From CAZRNB01 sp964601355 (lineage in GTDB: Bacteria > Planctomycetota > Phycisphaerae > Sedimentisphaerales > Anaerobacaceae), in contig CAZRNB010000014.1 of the NCBI GenBank assembly GCA_964601355.1, positions 1 through 35,343 on the forward strand: DNA of 35,343 bases. The letters run 5' to 3'. The position numbers and the translations under genes are program-made. The notes beneath the pieces were generated by a model. It was not told the DNA's origin, made no database searches, and worked only from the letters and a program-made list of their open reading frames with translations. This document shows positions 23,366 to 31,075 of the stretch, one piece after another. Every line of letters starts with the position of its first letter. Within the stretch, counting starts at the first letter, position 1.

Positions 23366-23704
23366 TCTGCAGACAATAGTGCAGAATACCCAGACGATAA
23401 ATAACGGAATCAATAGCGGCAGCAGAAAAGGAAGTGCAATCCCTGCAAGAATAAGCCCAACCAAAGCAAGACTACCAAGAATTACAAGTCCCACCCCGGC
23501 AAGAACAAAAGCCAGGAGTATCGCTACGCAAAAGAGGATTACAAGCGTCAATATAAAGCTCCATACGCCAATCGCGGCGCCGAAAGGACCGGTGATTTGA
23601 CGCCCGTTTATGGTGATTGATACGACGTCACTGCCGACAAATAACGCCCAGACGAGAAACACAAACATAAATATCGCTAAGATTAAAGCCAATCTGCGTA
23701 CCAT
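23351..23704 (-). CDS. small integral membrane protein, unknown
   Basis: 117 residues with three or four hydrophobic helices (about 5-25, 45-70, 72-95, 96-113). A short beta-like loop (SITINGRQITGPFGAAIG) lies between the first and second. It begins MVRRLALILAIFMFVFLVW with AAAGGAGA 8 bases before the ATG, a strong start. No charged residues lie in the later helices and no catalytic motif is seen. It is convergent with, and overlaps by 15 bp, the beta-helix gene. Confidence 0.75.
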   Translation of the reverse strand: MVRRLALILAIFMFVFLVWALFVGSDVVSITINGRQITGPFGAAIGVWSFILTLVILFCVAILLAFVLAGVGLVILGSLALVGLILAGIALPFLLPLLIPLFIVWVFCTIVCRLFFK

Positions 23705-23789
23705 AGCCGGTCTCCTTTCCTTTTGTTTCGTTAGAAACCGCTATCTGCGCTGAATCTTATATTGCTCCTGAAAAATGTCAATGAATAAT

Positions 23790-23819
23790 TTAACAAGGAT
23801 TGGTTAATTGTAGTATAAT
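23790..23819 (+). promoter_or_regulatory. promoter of the small ORF at 23831
   Basis: TTAACA at 23790-23795 and TATAAT at 23814-23819 with an 18-bp spacer. The -10 ends 11 bases before the ATG at 23831 and there is no Shine-Dalgarno, which suggests a leaderless or nearly leaderless mRNA. Confidence 0.6.
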
Positions 23820-23830
23820 TTTCTGTTATT

Positions 23831-24217
23831 ATGAAAAAGTTTCTTTTTGTTATCTTCATAGCTGGGGGCATGTTAATAGCGTCATTTTATCTGCCGCAAG
23901 GTTTAAAAGCCCGGCAGCCGGCAAATATTTCCAAGCCTTCGGCTCCCTCGGCTGCGCTCTCCACAGGACGCCTGTCGGCGGGGACAGGCAGGGCAAGTTT
24001 ATGCCTTGTTTTCCACGATATCCGCAATACGAGCGACGAGTCACGAGCGACGAGCGACGAAATTTGTTTGACGGGAATCGAGGATTGTATGAATAATTGG
24101 TGGCTGTGGGGGCAGGGCCGAATCGCCGCCGCTGCGATAAACAAATACCTTGCAGAGAAAAAGAAACCCCCCAATAAATTGGGGGCTAAACATTTTTTAT
24201 TTAGGCAGGGCTTTTAG
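23831..24217 (+). CDS. small secreted or anchored protein assembled partly from repeats
   Basis: 128 residues with a hydrophobic N-terminus (MKKFLFVIFIAGGMLIASFYL) that looks like a signal or anchor. Much of the rest is repeat DNA. Residues 36-53 cover a CCTGTC-GGCGGG-GACAGG hairpin (23971-23988). Residues 65-76 are the heptad run at 24024-24058. The C-terminal KKPPNKLGAKHF is the CCCCCA element (24165-24197). Non-repeat blocks are SLCLVFHDIRN and LTGIEDCMNNWWLWGQGRIAAAAINKYLAE. The promoter supports expression; the reading frame may be a repeat-battered gene. Function unknown. Confidence 0.5.
   Translation: MKKFLFVIFIAGGMLIASFYLPQGLKARQPANISKPSAPSAALSTGRLSAGTGRASLCLVFHDIRNTSDESRATSDEICLTGIEDCMNNWWLWGQGRIAAAAINKYLAEKKKPPNKLGAKHFLFRQGF
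24024..24058. repeat. heptad run (5 units), GAGCGAC/GAGTCAC family
   Basis: GCAATAC, GAGCGAC, GAGTCAC, GAGCGAC and GAGCGAC in perfect 7-base phase. GAGTCAC is the complement of GTGACTC in the array at 25102-25136, and GCAATAC matches the truA array. Confidence 0.8.
24165..24197. repeat. CCCCCA-hairpin/GGCTAAACATTTTT element, copy 2
   Basis: CCCCCAA (24168-24174), a short loop, TTGGGGG (24179-24185) and then GGCTAAACATTTTTT. The plus-strand T-run and GC stem resemble a terminator, but the same tail is found at 15901-15910, so it is a dispersed element. Confidence 0.7.
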
Positions 24218-24368
24218 TGCAACACAGCAGGTACAGACTAAGGATGAAGGACGATAGACAAGTGACGACATTCAGTCGGCACATCCTTCGACCCTGCCCT
24301 AAGCCTGCCGAAGTGACGGGTTTATTGAGGGGCTCATCGGTTATCCGGCTGATTAAATTTCAAAATGA

Positions 24369-24396
24369 AACGGACTCCGGTTTTGCGGAGCCCGTT
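24369..24396 (-). terminator. Rho-independent terminator of the cold-shock gene
   Basis: AACGGACTCCG (24369-24379), loop GTTTTG, CGGAGCCCGTT (24386-24396): an 11-bp stem with one mismatch. On the minus strand it is followed by TTTCATTTTG. It lies 26 bases past the csp stop codon. Confidence 0.8.
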
Positions 24397-24421
24397 GGTT
24401 TGTCCGGCTTGCTGTTCTGAA

Positions 24422-24625
24422 TTAAACAGGGATTACGTTGGTCGCACAAGGACCTTTTTTGCCCTGTCCGACATCAAACTGAACCCTCTGGCCTTCCTCA
24501 AGATTGGCGTAGCCGTTCATTTTGATTTCCGAATGATGAACGAACAAGTCTTCGCCGGCGTCATCGGGCGTGATAAATCCAAAGCCTTTCTTACCATTAA
24601 ACCACTTTACAACACCTGTACTCAC
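24422..24625 (-). CDS. csp: cold-shock domain protein (CspA family)
   Basis: Single-stranded RNA/DNA-binding RNA chaperone. 67 residues forming one OB-fold: RNP1 KGFGFITP (about 13-20) and RNP2 DLFVHHSEI (26-34), with the aromatic residues W8, F15, F17 and F28. The start is GTG at 24625, supported by AGGAG exactly 7 bases upstream. It is transcribed from the promoter at 24728-24756 with a leader of about 95 nt that contains a small GGCC-ATTAGCA-GGCC hairpin just before the Shine-Dalgarno. Length and motifs are fully typical. Confidence 0.97.
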   Translation of the reverse strand: MSTGVVKWFNGKKGFGFITPDDAGEDLFVHHSEIKMNGYANLEEGQRVQFDVGQGKKGPCATNVIPV

Positions 24626-24727
24626 TACTGTACTCCTTTGGCCTGCTAATGGCCGAAAATTCTGTCTCCCAGTTTTCTTTAAGAGGATATTCTTGAGAGA
24701 CGTTAGAATATGCCCTAAAGTCCGAAT

Positions 24728-24756
24728 ATTATATCCGAGAACTATCCGGTTATCAA
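24728..24756 (-). promoter_or_regulatory. sigma70-type promoter of csp
   Basis: On the minus strand TTGATA (complement of 24751-24756), a 17-bp spacer, and TATAAT (complement of 24728-24733). Predicted start near 24721. Confidence 0.8.
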
Positions 24757-24780
24757 ATAAAATAAATAAAAATAATCGTA

Positions 24781-24880
24781 NNNNNNNNNNNNNNNNNNNN
24801 NNNNNNNNNNNNNNNNNNNNNNNNNNNNNNNNNNNNNNNNNNNNNNNNNNNNNNNNNNNNNNNNNNNNNNNNNNNNNNNN
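24781..24880. other. assembly gap of 100 N
   Basis: Exactly 100 N, the usual placeholder for a scaffold gap of unknown size. The real distance between csp and the gene at 24900 is unknown, and open frames crossing the gap are not real evidence. Confidence 0.99.
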
Positions 24881-24899
24881 TTTACGTGAAATTCACAAT

Positions 24900-25097
24900 C
24901 TATACCTTTTTTAGCCATTTGAATCGGAAGACATTGCGAATCCGCTCGCTGAAACAGACTCCGAGCCGCTGAGTGCTGGTCTTGAAATCGGCCCGTTGCA
25001 AGTCCTCGGCGGTCGGCCTGTCATGTGATTTGCTGAATATCAACAGCAGGCCGGCAAGGGAGCCGAGAAATGAATTTACTTTGCCGCGAACTGACAT
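24900..25097 (-). CDS. small conserved-looking protein, unknown
   Basis: 65 residues from the ATG at 25097: MSVRGKVNSFLGSLAGLLLIF followed by RPTAEDLQRADFKTSTQRLGVCFSERIRN and a basic end (FRFKWLKKV). It is amphipathic at the N-terminus and basic at the C-terminus. The longer frame from 25142 adds only residues coded by the heptad array at 25102-25136, so the shorter start is chosen. No Shine-Dalgarno. It follows the 25150-25731 gene on the same strand. Function unknown. Confidence 0.6.
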   Translation of the reverse strand: MSVRGKVNSFLGSLAGLLLIFSKSHDRPTAEDLQRADFKTSTQRLGVCFSERIRNVFRFKWLKKV

Positions 25098-25101
25098 ATT
25101 T

Positions 25102-25136
25102 GTGACTCGTCTCTCGTGACTCAGACTATGAGTTAC
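25102..25136. repeat. heptad array, GTGACTC family
   Basis: GTGACTC, GTCTCTC, GTGACTC, AGACTAT and GAGTTAC in 7-base phase; the last unit is near the complement of the first. It lies between the stop of the 193-residue gene and the ATG at 25097, leaving only 4 bases to that start. Confidence 0.75.
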
Positions 25137-25149
25137 TAACAACTTCTTT

Positions 25150-25731
25150 TTATCTTTGCACTGCCACTTTCAGAGAAGCTAAGAGTTGTTCGCCGGTTCG
25201 GCTCATGATTTCGGTTTTGCCGAATAATTGGTGCCTGTCTAAAATGTCCGGCTCATCATTATAATATCTCTGTACAGCCCCAACGCCGCCTTCGGCTGCA
25301 CTGGCGGTTTTATATTCGCCGTCTAAAAGCCAGAAGCTCACTTCATCATCGTATTCCGCCGGATAGATTAGCGCTACCGCAAATTTATCATTGCTATATT
25401 CCGTTAAATGCACCTTTGCTCGGCAGGGCGGAGCGGCCTTAACAGCTAAATTAACGAGCCGTTTGAAATCGCTCCTTGCGGTTTCGAGGTCGAGGCTGTA
25501 AAAGAACATGCTGGCTTCAAGCTGAAACTTTTCCGCCGATACGCCTTTTAGCTCGAGTTTGCCGTCGGGATAAGCCTTGTGAATTTTATAGACCTTGCCG
25601 TTTTTGTACCGTTCGCTTTCCAATAATTCAGCCACTTCTTCTGCGGTAAAGCCGACGCCGGCGTGGTCGCCGAAGTCGAATATATACAGGCCGACGTACT
25701 TATCCGGTTTTTCAAGTTTTGGCAGTTTCAT
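25150..25731 (-). CDS. hypothetical cytoplasmic protein
   Basis: 193 residues, soluble, mixed alpha/beta, starting MKLPKLEKPDKYVGLYIFDFGDHAGVGFTAEEVAELLESERY. Residues 75-140 (MFFYSLDLETARSDFKRLVNLA... ALIYPAEYDDEVSFWLLDGEYKTA) look like a compact domain. No known motif. A TATAAT (complement of 25741-25746) lies 9 bases before the ATG and no Shine-Dalgarno is present, so a very short leader is possible. It probably shares a transcript with the 65-residue gene downstream. Confidence 0.7.
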   Translation of the reverse strand: MKLPKLEKPDKYVGLYIFDFGDHAGVGFTAEEVAELLESERYKNGKVYKIHKAYPDGKLELKGVSAEKFQLEASMFFYSLDLETARSDFKRLVNLAVKAAPPCRAKVHLTEYSNDKFAVALIYPAEYDDEVSFWLLDGEYKTASAAEGGVGAVQRYYNDEPDILDRHQLFGKTEIMSRTGEQLLASLKVAVQR

Positions 25732-25856
25732 ACTTACAATATTATAACCACAAACTTCATAGATTACTATTAATTGTCATTCACGCGCGGATGAAAATCT
25801 ACTTTGCATTTTAAAAATTTTTGATTTCTTCATTTCGCAGGAACGAATTATTTCTC

Positions 25857-25994
25857 TTACCACTTCAGCACTGCACCGGTGTCGGCGCTGGTGGCCATCA
25901 AGGCGTACTTGGATAAGCAGCCTTTTGTAATTCGCGGCTTGGGCGGCATCCAGGCCTTTTTACGCTCAGCAAGCTCTTCATCTATCTTATCCAT
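25857..25994 (-). pseudogene. 3'-terminal remnant of a dihydroxy-acid dehydratase gene
   Basis: Reads MDKIDEELAERKKAWMPPKP then RITKGCLSKYALMATSADTGAVLKW-stop. This is the C-terminal tail of IlvD enzymes (ERKKAW.PP.PR, YA.M.TSA.TGAVLKW). Only the last about 45-50 codons remain; upstream homology fades at about 26015, next to the response-regulator stop codon (26028). The full ilvD at 29197-30909 ends differently (SYLAKYASMVTGAEMGAVLKWKYKPT), so this tail came from a different IlvD lineage, not from a recent copy. Confidence 0.85.
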
Positions 25995-26027
25995 TATCTC
26001 ATTTTGACAATGGATTGTGTTTAATCG

Positions 26028-26489
26028 TTAATAAGGGATACCAAATGCATCGAGTACCTGTTTGCCTAGTTCCATTTGTCCTCTCTTTATTCCCTTACGT
26101 CTTCTCCTAAACGCGGCTTTTGCCCCGCTTTTAACAAGCGCAGCAGGGGAAAATTCCGGAACATACTTTGATGTATAGATCACAATTGGTATTCTTTTTA
26201 GAACCGGATCAGCTTTGACTTTGCGTAGAAGGACAGCCCCAGCGTTTACTACTTTGCTTGTTTCGTCAACAAAATCAACCAATAGCCCCTTAACGACATC
26301 ACCTTCGTTACGTATTTTTTGCACACAACTTTTAATGCTTGGCAACGTCTCAGTGATAGTTACACCGACCAGCAATTCAGCAGCGTATTTACCGTTGGTC
26401 AGTTCTTCGATTTCCACCCCTATCCAATACGGAACTGTCGCCCGACTGAACTCCCTATCATCAACGATAATTATCTTTCTCAATTTCAT
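26028..26489 (-). CDS. single-domain response regulator
   Basis: 153-residue receiver-like protein without an output domain. The acidic pair is D10-D11 (IIIVDDREF), the likely phosphorylation site is D72 (GLLVDFVDE), the switch residues are T106-S107 (VIYTSK) and the conserved lysine is K124 (SGAKAAFRRRRKG). A basic tail follows (RRRRKGIKRG). Its ATG overlaps the kinase stop (ATGA), so translation is coupled. The insert after beta-1 (PYWIGVEIEELTNGKYAAELLVGVTITETLPS) is longer than in CheY-type receivers. Probably the direct partner of the kinase upstream; output mechanism unknown. Confidence 0.85.
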   Translation of the reverse strand: MKLRKIIIVDDREFSRATVPYWIGVEIEELTNGKYAAELLVGVTITETLPSIKSCVQKIRNEGDVVKGLLVDFVDETSKVVNAGAVLLRKVKADPVLKRIPIVIYTSKYVPEFSPAALVKSGAKAAFRRRRKGIKRGQMELGKQVLDAFGIPY

Positions 26490-28948
26490 TTCATTCTCCT
26501 TATCCTCTTGTAAGATGGTATTTGAATGCAGACCTGATTTCCCTTACTTGATTCGCTTTCTAAGGATATACTACCCAAATGAACAGATATAGCGAAAGCA
26601 ACAATCATAGTGCCAAACCCGGGTGCGAAAGAAGTACTTCGTAGAAGTGTCGGATCAGCATAAATTTCCCTTGACGCTGCTAAAATCTTAGGATTCATTA
26701 CCACACCTTTATCTTGAATTACGATCTTAGTTATGCCAGTACTATCGTCACGTGTTACAGAAAATAATACTTCTAAACCTTTCCTAAACCTGCCCGCTTT
26801 GCCTGGGATTTTGCTGCTATGGACGATTGCGTTCTCAAGCAAGTTTCTCAAAGCTCTATATAATAAATTTTCGTCGCCCACTATAACCCCCCCATCCATA
26901 ATTCGCGCCTTCATATCTGTTTTACGTTTACTTATAAGACCTTGCACGCTGCTCAGAGCTTTCTGGGCTACTTTAGTTATGGAAATTTCCTCCCCTGGAT
27001 GTTCAAGCTCATTATCTGATTTTTCCTCCTTTATGCATGGGAGATGTTTTTTTCGGAATGTCTCTAATGCCGTATCCGGTTTTATTTGGCATAACTTTAT
27101 GTATTTCCCAAGGTCCAAACAAACATCCGCCCAACTTTTGCTCTCATCAATCTCCTTAGCGAGATCTTCCACAGTTTTTCTTTCCTCACCGCTAATCAGC
27201 CTAAATAGATTGTCAACAGTTTCTTGGGACCCCTCTAACGATTTGTACACTTCGTGAGCTTCGAGATTAAGTGATAACACGTTTGAAGCCACAAGAGCTG
27301 CTGTGTTTTTAGCATCGAGTATTTCCGACAAACGACAAACCAGAGACATGTCGTTAGCGAATTGGGTTATTTTTGGAGTGGCTAAGTTGACATCGGTCTG
27401 GGATAGTTCACGCTCACAACAAATGCTTACTGCCCCCCACATCTTATCTTCATGAAAAATGGGTGCGCAAACGACACTTGTCCAAGGCGTGGTAGGTTTT
27501 ACTCTATCCTTGGCACAGTTAGTCGAGGCAAAGGTTTCTCTTGTTTTATAAAGAATGTGACCCGATACTCCTTCGGTATCAGGAAAAGGCTCTCCACGGA
27601 ACTCTTTACGAAGATTAGGTGGAAAAGTAGCAACAAAACGGAATTGCTTCGAAGATTTTAGATGCTGGAGAACATACACCGCTTCCCACTTACGCTTTTT
27701 GACATAAGTTTTCCCCAATTCCTGTACCATGCTATTCGTAATGCTATCCAGGTTTGTATCTGGTTCAGTAAGTGTATTCAATAATCCTTGTGCCTGATTT
27801 AGAGCACCTACTTTCTCGGCATGTTTTTTATAAAGCTGTGCTTTCGCTATGGCTGCACCTACGATTGATGCTATCCCAGTTAACAATTCTATTTCGTCAT
27901 ATTTAAAGTCACCCTTAGATCCATTACGTTTGTATCGAACTGCTCTGATGATTCCGGTGATCCCACCATCATCGGAACGAATAGGTGCACCAAGAAAAGC
28001 TTGTGGTTGTTTATTTTCTGGGATTTCTTTAACTTTGTGTTTCCATTCTGGACGATAAGGAAATTGTGGATAACATTTCTTGTCGCGAATGTCAGATATA
28101 TGAAGCACCCTGCCGGTCGCATACACCCAACCAGTTAGCCCTTCACCAGGTTTATAAGAGACCCTGTCAAGATCTGCTTCTACAGGTAAACGGCTTGCAA
28201 GCTCTTTAGATGTCGTGGCTACTAAAAAAATTCTGTCTGCAAATTCCGGTGGCGCATTGTCACGAGTTAAGAATACGGAGACAGACGCAGGTTGCAGATG
28301 CTTTTGAACAGTTCGAACAACAGCATCTTGGTCATTTGCTGAACCAATTACGTCAAGTAGCAGCTGTTGAGTTGCAGCCTTCTTTTCTACAAGCAAGCCG
28401 ATTAAATCAGTAAATGTTTTAATCCACCTCTTAATCTGACCGACCCGTTTACGCGGGACGCGAGGCACTTGCATATATCTTGCAAGCAACTCGTCCGCAT
28501 TAACATTGCATTTTTTTGCAACGTCATTAAGTTCACTTATAAATTCATCTGTAGGTTTCACATCCTCATAGAGTACCTGTCCCCCGAAAAAAACGCCAAT
28601 GAGCCGCCTCTGGCCCGCAACCTCACAAAAAATAGGCTCACAGAAATCAATGAGCCCAGCATGACAACTATAGGGATTTTCGAATTTTTTACTTCCCCTT
28701 ATCTTTTTTATCCTTTTCCTATCACATTCTAGGCAACATTGTCTGCCTTTCTTTGTTTTATATAATAATTGACAAAACAAATGGTGATGGGCCGGCTCCC
28801 CGATTCTGACCCCGGCCGGTGTGAATATCCCACACCCTATATCGCATATTTGGCCAAACGATTCAAGAAGAGCCTGCAAAGTATCTACAGCCACCATATC
28901 CATTAATATGGTTTCACTGCCTAACGTGTCTTTATCGTTTTTTTTCAT
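26486..28948 (-). CDS. PocR-GAF-GAF sensor histidine kinase
   Basis: 820 residues, cytoplasmic (no TM segment). An N-terminal PocR ligand-binding domain (about 18-190) has a Cys cluster (C59, C71, C72, C75, C95, C103, C108; YSCHAGLIDFCEPI). GAF 1 spans about 205-372 (PGEGLTGWVYATG) and GAF 2 about 395-540 (EGVSGHILYKTRETF). A helical region carries H565 (LNLEAHEVYKSLEG), a possible phospho-acceptor, and a C-terminal HATPase-like domain has the N-box NLLENAIVH (702-710). The G1 box is DKGVVM instead of DxGxG and the G2 is APGFGTM, so ATP binding may be altered. It overlaps the response-regulator start by 4 bases. Confidence 0.88.
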   Translation of the reverse strand: MKKNDKDTLGSETILMDMVAVDTLQALLESFGQICDIGCGIFTPAGVRIGEPAHHHLFCQLLYKTKKGRQCCLECDRKRIKKIRGSKKFENPYSCHAGLIDFCEPIFCEVAGQRRLIGVFFGGQVLYEDVKPTDEFISELNDVAKKCNVNADELLARYMQVPRVPRKRVGQIKRWIKTFTDLIGLLVEKKAATQQLLLDVIGSANDQDAVVRTVQKHLQPASVSVFLTRDNAPPEFADRIFLVATTSKELASRLPVEADLDRVSYKPGEGLTGWVYATGRVLHISDIRDKKCYPQFPYRPEWKHKVKEIPENKQPQAFLGAPIRSDDGGITGIIRAVRYKRNGSKGDFKYDEIELLTGIASIVGAAIAKAQLYKKHAEKVGALNQAQGLLNTLTEPDTNLDSITNSMVQELGKTYVKKRKWEAVYVLQHLKSSKQFRFVATFPPNLRKEFRGEPFPDTEGVSGHILYKTRETFASTNCAKDRVKPTTPWTSVVCAPIFHEDKMWGAVSICCERELSQTDVNLATPKITQFANDMSLVCRLSEILDAKNTAALVASNVLSLNLEAHEVYKSLEGSQETVDNLFRLISGEERKTVEDLAKEIDESKSWADVCLDLGKYIKLCQIKPDTALETFRKKHLPCIKEEKSDNELEHPGEEISITKVAQKALSSVQGLISKRKTDMKARIMDGGVIVGDENLLYRALRNLLENAIVHSSKIPGKAGRFRKGLEVLFSVTRDDSTGITKIVIQDKGVVMNPKILAASREIYADPTLLRSTSFAPGFGTMIVAFAISVHLGSISLESESSKGNQVCIQIPSYKRIRRMK

Positions 28949-29196
28949 CGGTTTGTTCCATCCACTATTATTCGGAGTTATCTACTTTCCCTACTTAGAA
29001 ATGTACAAAAGTTTTCTCGCGTCGTTTAGCTTTAATTACAGAAGCTCAAAACTCAATATCTAAAGGATGGCTATTTCCGCACAGACATTACACAGCTATT
29101 TGTTGAACGCTATATTTTAACTTTTATACTAACGTAATAGTTTTTCTTGTCAAGCGAAAAATGCTTTATAACATTTTGGTATTTAAGTTTTTACAA

Positions 29197-30909
29197 TCAG
29201 GTCGGTTTATATTTCCACTTCAAAACAGCCCCCATCTCAGCACCGGTCACCATTGAAGCATACTTAGCCAGATAGCTTAGCGGCTGTACGTCGTCTCGTT
29301 TTGGCGGTTTCGTATGCCTTTGGGCTAATTCATCTGGTGAGAGCTTGACGACATTTATTGATTTTTTGGGGATGTTGATTTCTATGATGTCCCCGTTTTT
29401 CAAAAGTCCAATTCGGCCACCTGCAGCCGCTTCGGGACTGATATGACCGATGCAAGGTCCTCTTGATGCACCTGAAAATCTGCCATCAGTAATCAAAGCG
29501 ACAGATTTATCTAATTCTTTACCCACAATTAAGGCTGTTGGTCCTAACATTTCTCGCATGCCCGGTCCGCCTTTGGGGCCTTCATAGCGAATAACTACCA
29601 CATCGCCTTTTTTTACCTTGCCAGCTAAAATTCCTTTGCATGCCTCTTCCTGGCTCTCGAAAATAACCGCAGGGCCGCTATGCTTTCGCATCTTTTTTGC
29701 GACGCCGGCAGTTTTTACTATGGCACCATTCAGGGCAAGATTTCCCCGTAAAATTGCCAACCCGCCTGTTTTGGAATACGGCTTATTCCATGGGCGAATA
29801 ACTTTTTTATTTTTGATTTTAACGTTGGCTATATTTTCGCCGAGCGTTTTGCCGGTTACCGTCAGACATTCAGTATTAAGCAGATTCGGCTTCTTCTTAC
29901 TTATTTCATTTAGGATTGCACTTACGCCTCCGGCTGTATCAACATCCTCAATATGAAACTTTTTATGAGTCTTATCATCATATTCAGATGGTGATACCCT
30001 GCAGATATTCCGACACTTTATCGAAATCGCGCTTATATGTTTAAGGTCGTATTCAATACCTGCTTCATAGGCAAGAGCCAATGAGTGCAGGACGGTATTT
30101 GTCGAGCCGCCCATCGCCATATCGAGAATAAGGGCATTATCCAGCGATTTTTGGCTGATTATATCCAATGGCTTGATGTCTTTTTCGATAAGAGTCTTAA
30201 TCTGTTCTCCTACTTTTTTGTAAAGCTCCTGTCGCCTCGGGTCCACAGCCAGAATTGTTCCATTGCCCGGTAGCGCCATCCCTATTGCCTCGCACAGGCA
30301 GTTCATCGAATTAGCAGTGAACATTCCTGCACAGCTTCCAAACGTTGGACAGCCACAAAGCTCAAGCTCTTTTAATTCTTTTTCTGTAATCTTGCCAGCG
30401 TAGTATTGACCAATGGCTTCGAATATGTCGCTCAGGTCAATAGTTTTTCCATCTTTTGTTTTACCAGCCTTCATAGGTCCACCGGAGACGAAAATTGTGG
30501 GGATATTGAGCCGAACCGCAGCCATCAGCATACCAGGGATTATCTTGTCGCAGTTTGGAATACAGATAAGGCCGTCAAAGCAATGCGCCCGTACCATAGT
30601 CTCAACCGAATCGGCGATAAGCTCCCGCGAGGCTAAAGAATATTTCATGCCGGTATGGTCCATAGCGATGCCATCGCAGACTGCTATCGTATTAAATTCA
30701 AAAGCGACGCCCCCCGTTTTACGAACGGCCTTTTTGACTACTCGAGCAACCTTATTTAGATGAACATGACCCGGCACTATCTCGCAGAAACTATTGGCAA
30801 TGCCAATAAATGGTTTTTTAATGTCGGCATTTCTTTTTACTCCACATACACGAAGCAACGCTCTGTGTGGTGTTCGTTGAATGTCTTTCTTAATGGTATC
30901 GCTTCTCAT
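29197..30909 (-). CDS. ilvD: dihydroxy-acid dehydratase
   Basis: Fe-S dehydratase of branched-chain amino acid synthesis (2,3-dihydroxy-isovalerate and 3-methylvalerate to the 2-oxo acids). 570 residues from the ATG at 30909 (MRSDTIKKDIQRTPHRALLR), with GGGAG upstream; the extra 17 residues from 30960 are not conserved. Cluster cysteines are C78 (AVCDGIAMDH), C120 (PNCDKIIPGM) and C193 (GSCAGMFTANSM). DGRFSGASRGPCIGHISPEA and GPKGGPGMREM are further signatures. The tail ends in VLKWKYKPT. A tail remnant of a second IlvD type lies at 25857-25994, across the kinase-regulator pair. It is divergent from the lipoprotein gene at 31076. Confidence 0.96.
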   Translation of the reverse strand: MRSDTIKKDIQRTPHRALLRVCGVKRNADIKKPFIGIANSFCEIVPGHVHLNKVARVVKKAVRKTGGVAFEFNTIAVCDGIAMDHTGMKYSLASRELIADSVETMVRAHCFDGLICIPNCDKIIPGMLMAAVRLNIPTIFVSGGPMKAGKTKDGKTIDLSDIFEAIGQYYAGKITEKELKELELCGCPTFGSCAGMFTANSMNCLCEAIGMALPGNGTILAVDPRRQELYKKVGEQIKTLIEKDIKPLDIISQKSLDNALILDMAMGGSTNTVLHSLALAYEAGIEYDLKHISAISIKCRNICRVSPSEYDDKTHKKFHIEDVDTAGGVSAILNEISKKKPNLLNTECLTVTGKTLGENIANVKIKNKKVIRPWNKPYSKTGGLAILRGNLALNGAIVKTAGVAKKMRKHSGPAVIFESQEEACKGILAGKVKKGDVVVIRYEGPKGGPGMREMLGPTALIVGKELDKSVALITDGRFSGASRGPCIGHISPEAAAGGRIGLLKNGDIIEINIPKKSINVVKLSPDELAQRHTKPPKRDDVQPLSYLAKYASMVTGAEMGAVLKWKYKPT

Positions 30910-31002
30910 AGTCCAGTTTCTCCCTAAAAAGTGAACAAAATAACCAGAAAACGAAAACAATTATTATAACTACTATCTAGCGACAAACAAACAAAAAATC
31001 CG

Positions 31003-31030
31003 TTGTTTTCGCAAAGACAAATTATATAAT
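31003..31030 (+). promoter_or_regulatory. probable promoter of the first lipoprotein gene
   Basis: TTGTTT at 31003-31008, a 16-bp spacer and a perfect TATAAT at 31025-31030. Start expected near 31037, 39 bases before the ATG at 31076. Confidence 0.5.
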
Positions 31031-31075
31031 TACAGCTTGATTTCAGTAAAAAAGCAGAAATTCGATGGCAGACAA

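Noticed and set aside
24570..24914. Open frame crossing the N run
   Set aside because: Translation through 100 N is meaningless, and it is antisense to csp.
25857..25994. Small intact gene of 45 codons
   Set aside because: It has an ATG and a stop, but the sequence is plainly the C-terminal tail of IlvD, with no Shine-Dalgarno, so it is treated as a remnant.
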